Origin: a virus
IMG/VR virus record: IMGVR_UViG_3300009702_000076
Span: 1-25,486 of that record
DNA: 25,486 nt
Direction: 5' to 3' (one strand)
Shown here: in pieces, positions 8,728-16,338 of the stretch
How the letters are laid out: every line of letters starts with the position of its first letter
How positions within the stretch are numbered: position 1 is the first letter of the stretch
Translations under genes and position numbers: made by a program
The notes under the pieces: model-generated
The model's database searches: none
What the model was told of the DNA's origin: nothing
Seen by the model: the letters and a program-made list of their open reading frames with translations, nothing else

Positions 8728-9143
8728 TTTCCCAAGCGTGATCTCTCGTAGGCGATCTTCCCCATTTCAGACACATAGGCTGGTGGGATATCATCGAGTT
8801 GTTCATCTGTTACAAACGTACCAAAGATAGATCCAGCTTGCGTCTTCCCAGCGGGCTTAACTAGAGGAATAGGATCGCCATCGGGTGTTACTAGATCATC
8901 AATCTGTACACAAGAGACCTGAAAAGCTCTTAGATACTTCTCTCCAGCTGTGTCTGCTAGGTCTACATATTGAGTGAAAGCTCTAGTTTTGATTAGAGCA
9001 AGATGGAACACTGTGGGTTTCTCAGCAGGGAGGAACTTCAATAGGGACATATCTCGATGTAGGAGATAGTCCTTGATGTTTTCCTCTGATGCTACTACAT
9101 CCACTGCGCTGTCTTCAATAGATACTACTTTCAATGTTGACAT
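8526..9143 (-). CDS. Tail assembly chaperone (G-type)
   Basis: The 205-residue protein lies between the tail tube and tape measure genes, the standard place of the tail assembly chaperone. Residues 1-135 look folded and mixed. The last about 45 residues are a Ser/Thr/Pro/Gln-rich, probably disordered tail (SSSKSKQEPQEPPTPSNGN). Codons for Leu-Gly-Lys at 137-139 are TTG GGA AAA, which contains the heptamer GGGAAAA in the correct phase for -1 slippage. Most ribosomes would end at the TAG at 8526-8528 and make the short form; a minority would make the longer fusion. Such ratios are needed for tape measure loading in lambda-like tails. Function is by position and frameshift architecture. Confidence 0.82.
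   Translation of the reverse strand: MSTLKVVSIEDSAVDVVASEENIKDYLLHRDMSLLKFLPAEKPTVFHLALIKTRAFTQYVDLADTAGEKYLRAFQVSCVQIDDLVTPDGDPIPLVKPAGKTQAGSIFGTFVTDEQLDDIPPAYVSEMGKIAYERSRLGKRSGAIFQPLPSSLTGLAQRKAEVVLSQAAESTVTTSSSKSKQEPQEPPTPSNGNKATDVTAEVETD
8727..8733 (-). promoter_or_regulatory. Programmed -1 ribosomal frameshift site GGGAAAA
   Basis: On the minus strand the sequence reads TTG GGA AAA CGC in the chaperone frame, so the heptamer G GGA AAA fits the X XXY YYZ rule. It is one base different from the lambda G site (G GGA AAG). After a -1 shift the frame stays open for 163 codons up to the tape measure start. No stimulatory structure was computed. Confidence 0.85.
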
Positions 9144-9170
9144 GTCTCACCATGTTGTTAGGGTTATAGA

Positions 9171-10406
9171 TTAAGCGAAGCTAATACGGAAAGCTGCACG
9201 CCTAAGGTCAGTTGAACGGTCAGTGGCATTGGAGTCACCTAGGGTCTTAGAATCAACCTTCTGGTAACGAATACCATCTGCGTCTTCACGTTGCACATCC
9301 ATAAGCTGGATTAGTGGGGCAGAGATTAAGATCATCTCTCCTGCTGCATTTCCAATCTGCTGATATAGTGAGTATGTAGTGATGTTGGTACGAGCCGTGA
9401 AGTATGTGAAGTCTTGGAAAGGTAGAGAAACAGAGGGCTTCGCTAAAGGTGCAGTACGAGCCCTTCTCCACTGCTTGATTGTGTTAACTCCAGATCCTGA
9501 CTTGATCGGTGTGTACTTAGGACCCTGCAAAGCAAAGTCAAAAGAAGCAGCATCAATCACGGTGCGTACTGAGCTACTCGCAGCAAGTAGAATAGTCTCA
9601 CCAAAGGTGTAGACAGGGGAGTAGTTGTTATATGTGGCTCCACTAAGGGGTCCTAGTGACGAGACATGGTACCATTCAGCAAAGCTAATCGTGAAGTCAA
9701 TGGTAGGAATCTCACCAAGCTTTGTAGTTAGCTTAGGAGCCGAAGTCATTTGACCTCCTGAGAGGACATACTGATCATCAGCTTCTGCACCTTGTAGTGT
9801 AAACTGAAGAGCCGTAGTGGGGTTGGAAGCACCATAGATGGTTAGGCTGTTGAGTACTACATCGGAAGCACTAGGAGTAGCGGAGAGTGCAACCTTTAGG
9901 GTCACTGTGTCTCCTACAACAGAGGCTACCTCACGCATCTCATAGGACCCGCCTGCGCCCGTAGGAAGCCCTACAGCGCATCCTGCTTCAAAGTTACTAC
10001 CGTCACCAATGGCGACATCGAACACGGTTGCAGAGGTACCTGAGGCCACTGTAGAGCCTACATTAGACCGTGAGCCACCAAATCCTACATGAAGGAGCAT
10101 GTAGAGTGCAGCTGCATTCTTAGTAGCGGCTGCAGTTGTAGCATCAGCGGTAATTCCCGAACCATGAAGTGGCATAGAGAATGTGAGTTCTCCAGCTCGT
10201 GGTCCTAGTACAGCAGCATCAGTATCATCAATGTATTGCTGAGCTACACCGGGTGTTTCCAACTTCTGATTTAGCTTAGCCTTTGCTGATCCTTCTTTGA
10301 AAGGTAGGTCAAGGAAGGTATAGGACCCCGACTTGTCCGTACCAAAGTCTGCTAATGCTTCCTCAGCAACTCCGATTCGCTCTAATGTAGATAGTTCGTA
10401 ACTCAT
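9171..10406 (-). CDS. Major tail tube protein
   Basis: This 411-residue, Ala/Ser/Thr/Gly-rich, beta-type protein sits between the tail completion candidate and the tail chaperone, the usual place of the major tail protein. It is longer than a minimal tube protein, so extra surface domains are likely. One Gly/Ala-rich stretch at about residues 115-175 (VASGTSATVFDVAIGDGS) may be an inserted decoration domain. The start is supported by an AGGACAC site a few bases before ATG. No sheath gene was found nearby, so a non-contractile tube is inferred. The assignment is by gene order and composition. Confidence 0.75.
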   Translation of the reverse strand: MSYELSTLERIGVAEEALADFGTDKSGSYTFLDLPFKEGSAKAKLNQKLETPGVAQQYIDDTDAAVLGPRAGELTFSMPLHGSGITADATTAAATKNAAALYMLLHVGFGGSRSNVGSTVASGTSATVFDVAIGDGSNFEAGCAVGLPTGAGGSYEMREVASVVGDTVTLKVALSATPSASDVVLNSLTIYGASNPTTALQFTLQGAEADDQYVLSGGQMTSAPKLTTKLGEIPTIDFTISFAEWYHVSSLGPLSGATYNNYSPVYTFGETILLAASSSVRTVIDAASFDFALQGPKYTPIKSGSGVNTIKQWRRARTAPLAKPSVSLPFQDFTYFTARTNITTYSLYQQIGNAAGEMILISAPLIQLMDVQREDADGIRYQKVDSKTLGDSNATDRSTDLRRAAFRISFA

Positions 10407-10419
10407 ATTGTGTCCTAAG

Positions 10420-10932
10420 CTAGAGTGTTACTAGCGCGATCCGACTAAATGTAGAATCGGTGATGATGGTTTTGTTCTTGATTTGAGGGACAACAATGCC
10501 GTCAAACCTTATTAAGCCACTAACTAGTCCAGTGGGTGCTGCACTAGCCGTTTGTGTTAGGTTCCCAGGGTATGATAGAGCCTGAGATAACACTGAAGAG
10601 TCTTTAGCTGCCAATGAGTCTAATAGATCTCTTGTAATTGTAGTCGATTTATGCTCTGTTGTAAACGCTCTAGACACTAATATAGACAAGGTTAGTTCAT
10701 AAAGAGCTTTGTTACCAAACTGAACAGGGGTCATTTTGCTCGTTTTGACCTTTTTGATCCTCACATCAACAGATGGAACAGAGAGAGACTTGAGTCCCTT
10801 TGCATTATCTGTGAGTGCATCATAGTATCCGGGCCTATATTCTCCAGATGCTATGGTTTGAGCACTACCATGGTTGTTGTGGAGCACATCACGAATCGCA
10901 GTAATGATGTTTGTAGATTCAATATAGGCCAT
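10420..10932 (-). CDS. Tail terminator/completion protein candidate
   Basis: This 170-residue protein begins MAYIESTNIITAIRDVLHNN, an N-terminal helix typical of small head-tail joining or tail terminator proteins. The gene follows the gpG-like morphogenesis gene by one base and precedes the tube gene, which is the conserved slot for the tail terminator. A helical segment (STTITRDLLDSLAAKDSSVLSQAL) is followed by beta-type sequence (SGLIRFDGIVVPQI). The function is inferred from order; no family motif was recognised. Confidence 0.6.
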   Translation of the reverse strand: MAYIESTNIITAIRDVLHNNHGSAQTIASGEYRPGYYDALTDNAKGLKSLSVPSVDVRIKKVKTSKMTPVQFGNKALYELTLSILVSRAFTTEHKSTTITRDLLDSLAAKDSSVLSQALSYPGNLTQTASAAPTGLVSGLIRFDGIVVPQIKNKTIITDSTFSRIALVTL

Positions 10933-11385
10933 TTATCGTCCCTTTATGATGAAGTTGACGATACGAGTCTGGGCTTTATTAACCCAAGCTGCGAATAGTG
11001 GCTTATTAGAGTCTACTGCACCACTTTTAGTGAGCGGTAGAAAGGGACGTGCGGGCATCTTAGAAGTACCACCTTGGTGGAAATCTCCATAAGGAGCAGA
11101 TGCACCAAACGTAACTACATGGTCACCATTGCCTACTGCGGAGCTTTTAGCAAACACAGATCTCTTGAGTCTTCCTGACTTATTGAGCAATGGATGAGGA
11201 GCAGGCTTCTTCCGTGCTGCCCATGGCGTACCACCGAATGATGATACAGCAATGAACCTAGATTCTATTAGACCTTTGAGTTCAGCTGCTGAAGCGGCCA
11301 TAATACCAGAGATAGAGTTAGCACGTTTCTGTGCCTTCCTTATGTCCTTCTCAGCTTCTTCCCATTGTGAAAAATCAATCGTCAT
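10933..11385 (-). CDS. Virion morphogenesis protein (Mu gpG / HK97 gp10-like)
   Basis: The 150-residue protein shows the signature of the phage virion morphogenesis family. It has an N-terminal helical half, then PWAARKKPAPHPLLNKSGRL, a beta strand, then YGDFHQGGTSKMPARPFLPL. The HQxG...MPARPF block is characteristic. Members act at the head-tail junction or in tail completion. It overlaps the start of the upstream gp36-like gene by one base (TAATG-type junction) and leads directly into the tail terminator candidate. Family placement is good; the exact step in assembly is not shown. Confidence 0.82.
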   Translation of the reverse strand: MTIDFSQWEEAEKDIRKAQKRANSISGIMAASAAELKGLIESRFIAVSSFGGTPWAARKKPAPHPLLNKSGRLKRSVFAKSSAVGNGDHVVTFGASAPYGDFHQGGTSKMPARPFLPLTKSGAVDSNKPLFAAWVNKAQTRIVNFIIKGR

Positions 11386-11822
11386 TAGTAGATGTTTCTA
11401 AGGTTTCCCATGACCTGTGGTTTGGCACCTGCACCTGTCGTAGGTGAGAACCGAACTCCACCCACTCCATCTTCTTTAGAGGCAGAGAGTCCAGGCACGG
11501 GCACTTCACCGGTCCTAGTGCCCTCTAGAAGCCCACCAAATCGAGTTTCAAGGGCAGGAGGTATCTCCAGGCCCACACGGCCATATGCCATCCCTATGAA
11601 GGCTGCTATGGCCACATTGATGACACCTCTGTTAGTTGAGGAGTCACCTGGGGCATAACCTGCATTCTCTAATGCGGCCCGTGCTAACTCAGATGCCATC
11701 TCTTGTACAATCACAACTGAAGCTGCATCATAGACACCACCTTCTGGCGTAAAGAGTCCAGAGAGTACATTAGGGCCGAGAACAGCAGTAATGTCGGCAT
11801 CTGTTAGATAGTTCGTTGTCAT
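11385..11822 (-). CDS. Head-tail connector, Mu gp36/DUF1320-like
   Basis: The 145-residue protein begins MTTNYLTDADITAVLGPNVL, the typical opening of gp36/DUF1320 connectors (YLT..D......G...L). It has a mostly helical middle (VIVQEMASELARAALENAGY) and a Gly/Pro-rich C-terminus. The family is placed between head and tail genes in Mu-like phages, as here. Its ATG directly follows an intrinsic terminator's T-run, which leaves no room for a normal Shine-Dalgarno site. Translation may therefore be weak or controlled by that structure. Confidence 0.75.
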   Translation of the reverse strand: MTTNYLTDADITAVLGPNVLSGLFTPEGGVYDAASVVIVQEMASELARAALENAGYAPGDSSTNRGVINVAIAAFIGMAYGRVGLEIPPALETRFGGLLEGTRTGEVPVPGLSASKEDGVGGVRFSPTTGAGAKPQVMGNLRNIY

Positions 11823-11861
11823 AAAAAAACCCGCCTAAGGAATGCGAAGTTTCACCTAGGC
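11823..11861 (-). terminator. Intrinsic terminator inside the late operon
   Basis: On the minus strand GCCTAGG (11861-11855) and CCTTAGGC (11840-11833) pair with one bulged T, followed by GGG and seven T residues at 11829-11823. The T-run abuts the ATG of the gp36-like gene. Partial termination here would make capsid-region RNA more abundant than connector and tail RNA. A second small hairpin (GGTGA-GACAT-TCACC) lies at 11879-11893. Confidence 0.7.
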
Positions 11862-11910
11862 ATCCAGTAGACGGGCCGGTGAGACATTCACCTATTGGTA
11901 TGGAAATGAG

Positions 11911-12336
11911 CTAAGATACAAGATGCTTAGCGATGGCTGCCAAACGCTTTTCATCAGCATCGAGACGAGGAGCAATGTCGGTCTTAAGTACCTTCAGTGA
12001 TTTGAAGGGAAGTGGAGACCGCATGTTCCTTTGGAAGAACTCAGAAGCAGGAGAACCTGTGAATCGTGAGGCTTGTCCACCTCTCTTCACATAGACTTCA
12101 AGCTTATGCTTGTAACCTTCTTCTGCTTGCTTCACTAGAGAATCATCTTCTACTAGCTTCTTGAGAGAAGGAAGGATAGATGAGGGGACAAGGAGCTTAT
12201 GCTTCCCTGCTGTGAGTAGCTTTCCCGCTACTTGATAGGTTAATGGGCGCACTACAACCTCAATCTCAGCCTGCGTATCATGCAGAGTGGGATCAAGTGC
12301 ATTAATCTTTGCGCCAGAAAAGTCTTGAATTGCCAT
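11911..12336 (-). CDS. Head-region protein of unknown function
   Basis: The 141-residue, Lys/Leu-rich protein lies between the major capsid gene and the connector block. It begins MAIQDFSGAKINALDPTLHD and has a predicted helical C-terminus (LDADEKRLAAIAKHLVS). AAAGGTG upstream of ATG is a plausible ribosome site. In Mu-like heads this slot often holds small, poorly conserved proteins; a capsid accessory or connector role is possible but not shown. The basic stretch YKHKLEVYVKRGGQASRFTG resembles no motif I know. Confidence 0.65.
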   Translation of the reverse strand: MAIQDFSGAKINALDPTLHDTQAEIEVVVRPLTYQVAGKLLTAGKHKLLVPSSILPSLKKLVEDDSLVKQAEEGYKHKLEVYVKRGGQASRFTGSPASEFFQRNMRSPLPFKSLKVLKTDIAPRLDADEKRLAAIAKHLVS

Positions 12337-12364
12337 GGTTGTCTACACCTTTATATTATGAAGG

Positions 12365-12404
12365 GGGGAGACTGGGATAACTACAAGAGTGTCCCAGCCT
12401 CCCC
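12365..12404 (-). terminator. Strong hairpin 3' of the major capsid gene
   Basis: On the minus strand GGGGAGGCTGGGA pairs with TCCCAGTCTCCCC over 13 bp with one G-U pair and a 14-base loop. No T-run follows, so it is probably not an efficient intrinsic terminator. It more likely protects the 3' end of abundant capsid mRNA or marks a processing site between the capsid gene and the next. Confidence 0.6.
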
Positions 12405-12413
12405 ACATGTCTA

Positions 12414-13334
12414 CTAGAGGTTACCGTAAACGAGCTGCCAGTTCTCTGGACCACTCGCCATATCGGCGCTAATGACATAAGGCACCTTGCCGGTACGCTC
12501 GATGGCCTCAAAGTCAGTGCTAGGAATCGCCTCAGGAGCCCGAAGGAACCCATGGCTGTAGGGCATACCCGCGCTCGTTGAAGCGATGGCCCATGCGCCT
12601 GGGGCAAGATAAGGAACCACAACGGTCATTAGGTCACCCTGGAAGCCGTTAGAGGCGCCCGCAGCGGCAGTAACAGCCGCACCGGGGTCAATGACACCGT
12701 TGGCATCCACGGTCACGATGCGAGTAGCGCCCGTGATTTCCTTCGCCGTGTGCTCAAGGTCAGCCGCAACGAAGAGATGGGAGGGACGGATGTTGAGCAC
12801 CTGACCCGACTCATCGGTACGCTGGCTCATGGCCGCCTTAGCCGCTGCATAAGCAGAGACCGAGAGAGCATCCGTGGTCTTGTTCGACTCTGTACCCCCG
12901 CCGAAAGCGAAGGGATGAGCCGTCGAGAACAGTGGAAGACCATCGGGACCAAGCTTAGCGTTTGCAGCAAAAGCTTCCCAGATGGCACGCTCAGGAAGGA
13001 AGCGAGCGGAGTCAATGAACTTCGCAAGCATACGGCCAACGTAACCCGAAGAATCACCCTCAACATCAATCTTGTTAAGGAAGATCCGGCGATAGATGGT
13101 TTCCACATCGTGGCTTGAACTCAGTGTACGAGTATCATCCTCAATCTGGTCCTCACCTACAACCTGGGTCCGTTGCTGACCAAGGGAGCGTGTGCCGCCG
13201 TTAACGAGCCGTGTTCCATTCAGAGGAACCTCAGCCGAGATTAGAGAGAGGGACGGACCCTGCTCTGCCATTGCAGCCATAAAGGTATCCGTGAACACCT
13301 GATTGGCCTGAAGTAGTTTATCGCGATTAATCAT
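12414..13334 (-). CDS. Major capsid protein, Mu gpT-like
   Basis: The 306-residue protein matches the length and pattern of the Mu gpT family. It has an N-terminal INRDKLLQANQVFTDTFMAAM helix, then a mid-section ending FLNKIDVEGD. Next come RFLPERAIWEAFAANA and DGLPLFSTAHPF, the latter strongly typical of Mu-type capsid proteins. A further block reads LFVAADLEHTAKEI. It forms the icosahedral shell. AGGAAACAACT precedes the ATG and is a good ribosome site. The GC-richer third positions here than in flanking genes fit a highly expressed gene. It lies directly after the decoration-like gene. Confidence 0.9.
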   Translation of the reverse strand: MINRDKLLQANQVFTDTFMAAMAEQGPSLSLISAEVPLNGTRLVNGGTRSLGQQRTQVVGEDQIEDDTRTLSSSHDVETIYRRIFLNKIDVEGDSSGYVGRMLAKFIDSARFLPERAIWEAFAANAKLGPDGLPLFSTAHPFAFGGGTESNKTTDALSVSAYAAAKAAMSQRTDESGQVLNIRPSHLFVAADLEHTAKEITGATRIVTVDANGVIDPGAAVTAAAGASNGFQGDLMTVVVPYLAPGAWAIASTSAGMPYSHGFLRAPEAIPSTDFEAIERTGKVPYVISADMASGPENWQLVYGNL

Positions 13335-13354
13335 AGTTGTTTCCTATATATTTC

Positions 13355-13789
13355 TTAGGCTTCAGTCTGTCCAAGAACGCCTACATGCACCCATGCTGTA
13401 GAACCATCAAGCTTAAGTAGTTTGCCTACATGAAGAGGATTCGCACCCGCTGCGGCAGCATCTGTAACAGTCTGGTCATCAAGAGCCGAAACTGTCTGAC
13501 CCGTCTGAGTAATAGCAAGACCCGAAGAAGCAAACGCTTCCACTTGGCCTACCTCAACGGATACAAAAAGATCACCCGAAGCACCTGCTGAGTTATCCAC
13601 ACTGGCCGTAGCTACACCAAGGTAACTTGCACCAGCTGTCGAAGCAGCAGGAACAGCGTAACCTGAAGAGTCAGCCATAACGTGTCCACCGTAGTAGATC
13701 TTCGTTGCAGCCTTCACAGGAAGCTGTAGGGTTTGTACGGAAGGCCCCATCTTGTTGCGGCCCGGCTTGTCGTCTGCTAGAGCAGTCAT
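13355..13789 (-). CDS. Head decoration/stabilisation protein candidate (DUF2190-like)
   Basis: The 144-residue, Ala/Val/Gly-rich, beta-type protein lies directly upstream of the major capsid gene. The pattern VKAATKIYYGGHVMADSSGYAVPA followed by YLGVATASVDNSAGASGD, with VEVGQV after it, resembles small capsid decoration proteins of the DUF2190 type. These bind capsid surfaces and stabilise the shell. A site AGGAC lies about ten bases before ATG. The family is suggested by pattern and context, not by a search. Confidence 0.7.
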   Translation of the reverse strand: MTALADDKPGRNKMGPSVQTLQLPVKAATKIYYGGHVMADSSGYAVPAASTAGASYLGVATASVDNSAGASGDLFVSVEVGQVEAFASSGLAITQTGQTVSALDDQTVTDAAAAGANPLHVGKLLKLDGSTAWVHVGVLGQTEA

Positions 13790-13807
13790 ATTGTTTGTCC
13801 TATTTCC

Positions 13808-14449
13808 TTAGGCCGCAGTGGCCTTGCTGATGGCTTCCTGAAGCGAGAATCGCCCAGTGGCCAGATACATATCAATGAGTCCCTGCTTGCTTGCAGGAAC
13901 ATCTTCACGAGAGAGAACAACAGTGTCACTCTCTACAGGAGGCTTAGAGGCCGTAACAGCCTCAGGGACAGCGGGAGAAGCTGCAGCAAGCTTTAGATGC
14001 TCGTCAAGCAGCTCATCACTCGTTCGTCCCAACTTGATGAGATAGTCTCGCTGAGCCACTGTAACGAGCTTATCGTTAATGGCCTTATCAACTCGGTTCT
14101 CTAACTTGAGGTTCTTTAGTTCCTCAACCGCTGAGAGTTCTACTGCATCCTTTGTAGGAGCCTCGTTCTCAACAGGTGCATCAGGAGCTGGTGCGTCCTC
14201 CATAGGAGCGGGTTCCTTGCCTGCAGCTTGGTCAATGGCAGGCTGTAGTGCATCACCAAGGGCCTCAAAGACTAGCTCAAGGAATGCAAACACATCCGCA
14301 TCAGTCGTCTCTTCATCGAGTCCTAGTGTAGCCTTAAGGCCATCAATGGGGGCTGCCTCAGGAGCACTCTGTGTGGCATCCTGAGGTGCATCTGGTTCCG
14401 CATCGGGAGCAGGCGCATCAGCTAGTTTAGTGGTTTCATCAGTCTTCAT
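13808..14449 (-). CDS. Internal-start scaffold protein (Mu Z / lambda Nu3 type)
   Basis: An in-frame ATG at 14449 lies exactly at the border between the protease domain and the acidic scaffold region. The protein begins MKTDETTKLADAPAPD. It is preceded by AAGGGA, seven bases before the ATG, a good Shine-Dalgarno site for an internal position. Independent translation would give a 213-residue scaffold in the same frame and with the same C-terminus as the protease, as Z does in Mu and Nu3 in lambda. The motif and spacing are seen; use of the start is inferred. Confidence 0.65.
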   Translation of the reverse strand: MKTDETTKLADAPAPDAEPDAPQDATQSAPEAAPIDGLKATLGLDEETTDADVFAFLELVFEALGDALQPAIDQAAGKEPAPMEDAPAPDAPVENEAPTKDAVELSAVEELKNLKLENRVDKAINDKLVTVAQRDYLIKLGRTSDELLDEHLKLAAASPAVPEAVTASKPPVESDTVVLSREDVPASKQGLIDMYLATGRFSLQEAISKATAA

Positions 14450-14950
14450 AAAAGTTTCCCTTGATAAATGTATCGGTTCTAACCCATCAATGAATGGTGT
14501 GTTTGTTAGGCCCACTTCAAATAACTCAGCACCAATCGACTTATTGGTCTTTCTGTCATTAGATGCAAACTTTACCACAGATGAACAATATTTGTACTCT
14601 TCATCTTGAATCATTTGTAATGCACGCTTGGTTGGTTCCACAAGTGCCCACAACTGGTCACCTATGATCTTCATCTTCTTCAACCAACCAGCGGCGGGTC
14701 TAGGCTGTCCTGGGACTGCACCATGACCATAAGATAGGTGGAGATCGTTATCAATCGCTTCAAAGTTAGCTACGATCTTCTCAAAGACACTATGGGTAAA
14801 GACTACATCCCCAACAGGGTGTCCCTTCCATGTGCCTTCTTTCGCAATGTTGATCCAAATCTTCCCGTCTTCTACAGCGGGAATAACAGCTGATAATGTA
14901 ATCAGGCTGTTGTCCTGTTTGGATCCAAATGCTTTGATGTTTTCTATCAT
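13808..14950 (-). CDS. Head maturation protease, Mu I-like, with C-terminal scaffold
   Basis: The N-terminal about 170 residues contain GHPVGDVVFTHSVFEKIVAN and LSYGHGAVPGQPRPAAGWLK, the signature of Mu I-type prohead proteases. They also contain YCSSVVKFASNDR and GAELFEVGLTNTPF. The rest is acidic, Ala/Pro/Glu-rich with a coiled-coil segment, typical of scaffolds. I choose ATG at 14950 because it overlaps the portal stop as ATGA. An in-frame ATG at 14983 (adding MGLTFSKSSYT) with AAGGG before it is the alternative and gives 391 rather than 380 residues. The protease cleaves scaffold during head maturation. A second internal start for scaffold alone is listed separately. Confidence 0.85.
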   Translation of the reverse strand: MIENIKAFGSKQDNSLITLSAVIPAVEDGKIWINIAKEGTWKGHPVGDVVFTHSVFEKIVANFEAIDNDLHLSYGHGAVPGQPRPAAGWLKKMKIIGDQLWALVEPTKRALQMIQDEEYKYCSSVVKFASNDRKTNKSIGAELFEVGLTNTPFIDGLEPIHLSRETFMKTDETTKLADAPAPDAEPDAPQDATQSAPEAAPIDGLKATLGLDEETTDADVFAFLELVFEALGDALQPAIDQAAGKEPAPMEDAPAPDAPVENEAPTKDAVELSAVEELKNLKLENRVDKAINDKLVTVAQRDYLIKLGRTSDELLDEHLKLAAASPAVPEAVTASKPPVESDTVVLSREDVPASKQGLIDMYLATGRFSLQEAISKATAA

Positions 14951-16338
14951 AGTGTAGCTAGACTTGCTGAACGTGAGCCCCATTCCCCGCCCTTGGGTTC
15001 TAATCCTTGAGATCGTCGAAGCTCATCATTGGTTACTGTACCTGCATTGATACCATCGGGTGTCACTGTGGGTACATCTTCCTGAGAGGGTGAGAAGCTA
15101 AGCTTGGGGATAGCGGGGATTTCGTTTCCAAAGAGATGAGAGTTTAGTTGAGTTGTAGGGGCTGCCCAATAGGTCTGTAGTGTTTGTGCGAGTCTATCAG
15201 ACTGTGCTTGAATACGAGGAAGGAAGGTTGCTTTGAGTTGTGTTTCAGCTAATGCTCTATTGCCTGATATCTCACCACCTCCAAATGGAAGTGTGGAGCC
15301 CACTAGGGCTTCTGCATAAGCTTCGTTATAGTTAGCAATCGCTGCAAGATGTGGAGACTGTTGTAAAGCAGATGTAGCATCTACAATGTTAATAGGATCA
15401 GAGCCATCGGCTAGTGATTCAAACACGGCTACTTGGTCACCATTAAGGTTCGATAGTCCTTGCATCATTGCATCTCTCACCTCTGCCGGTGAGTTACTAT
15501 CAACTTTACCATAAATAAAGGGTTCTGCAAGTCTTTCTAAGGCGGTTTGATGCCATAGTCTTGCCCAATGTTTGAATACCCATATCCATGCAAGTGTATG
15601 AAACGTGCCAGATTGTGTAGGGGGCTCGCCTCTTGAGGGCGTATGAATGATCCATCTGTTGGGTGAAGATTGTTCTATATTAGCCCAATAATAGATACTA
15701 GACTGATCAATAGGAGTGATATCTGGAGGTACTTCACTGCTCCATACTCGTATTTCAGTGTCCCAGTTCTGTGAGAATCGAATATCTCTAGCCTGTACTA
15801 GCCTTGGTGTGGACACATAGACATTGTTGACTAAGGACCAATCGTGCTCAGCGGCTGCAAATCCTACTTGTTCTGCATATAAGAGACTTGTGAGGAAGTC
15901 AGTCCAACCTGGGGTCTCTTGCTGTATCTTGATAAGTACATCTGCTGCAAGTTGAGAGACAGGACGATCATCTCCGGGTTCTATCGTTAGCTCACCACTG
16001 GCTACAGATAGAGCTAGAGATTCTACTAAGGATCGAAGCTTAGTGTCTGTACGCATCATATGGGCAGAGAAGTCGGCCCATCGTTCAGTTTGTCCAGCTA
16101 GAATCTGTTGAAGTATGTTGGCCACTGCTGCGGGTGTGTAGCCCGCAAACTGGTGCATACGGGCCGTATAGCGTGGCGCGTATTCAGTGGCGGCAGAGGG
16201 CGGCTGAGCGCCCTTAACGGCCTTGTTTGACTTAGGTGCAGACAGCTGTAACATCTCCTTAGGTGGAGGTGGGGTCAATACATCCTCTTTTGGAGTAGAT
16301 GTGAACAAGTTAGCTAGCTTTGAATAGACGCTCATCAA
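14947..16338 (-). CDS. Portal protein, Mu gp29/DUF935-like
   Basis: The 463-residue protein has a disordered N-terminal about 60 residues (PPPPKEMLQ, Lys/Ala/Pro-rich). The DUF935 pattern follows. It includes MMRTDTKLRSLVESLALSVA, TDFLTSLLYAEQVGFAAAEHDW, HTLAWIWVFKHWARLWHQTA and ALERLAEPFIYGKVD. Also present are SNLNGDQVAVFESLADGSD, STLPFGGGEISGNRALAE and SQGLEPKGGEW. It forms the dodecameric DNA channel at one capsid vertex and docks the terminase. ATG codons at 16338 and 16335 are adjacent; either could be used. It overlaps the terminase stop and the protease start. Confidence 0.9.
   Translation of the reverse strand: MMSVYSKLANLFTSTPKEDVLTPPPPKEMLQLSAPKSNKAVKGAQPPSAATEYAPRYTARMHQFAGYTPAAVANILQQILAGQTERWADFSAHMMRTDTKLRSLVESLALSVASGELTIEPGDDRPVSQLAADVLIKIQQETPGWTDFLTSLLYAEQVGFAAAEHDWSLVNNVYVSTPRLVQARDIRFSQNWDTEIRVWSSEVPPDITPIDQSSIYYWANIEQSSPNRWIIHTPSRGEPPTQSGTFHTLAWIWVFKHWARLWHQTALERLAEPFIYGKVDSNSPAEVRDAMMQGLSNLNGDQVAVFESLADGSDPINIVDATSALQQSPHLAAIANYNEAYAEALVGSTLPFGGGEISGNRALAETQLKATFLPRIQAQSDRLAQTLQTYWAAPTTQLNSHLFGNEIPAIPKLSFSPSQEDVPTVTPDGINAGTVTNDELRRSQGLEPKGGEWGSRSASLATL

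Noticed and set aside
12356-13118. Frames overlapping the major capsid gene on both strands
   Set aside because: The gpT-like frame has clear family motifs and the ribosome site; the others have neither.
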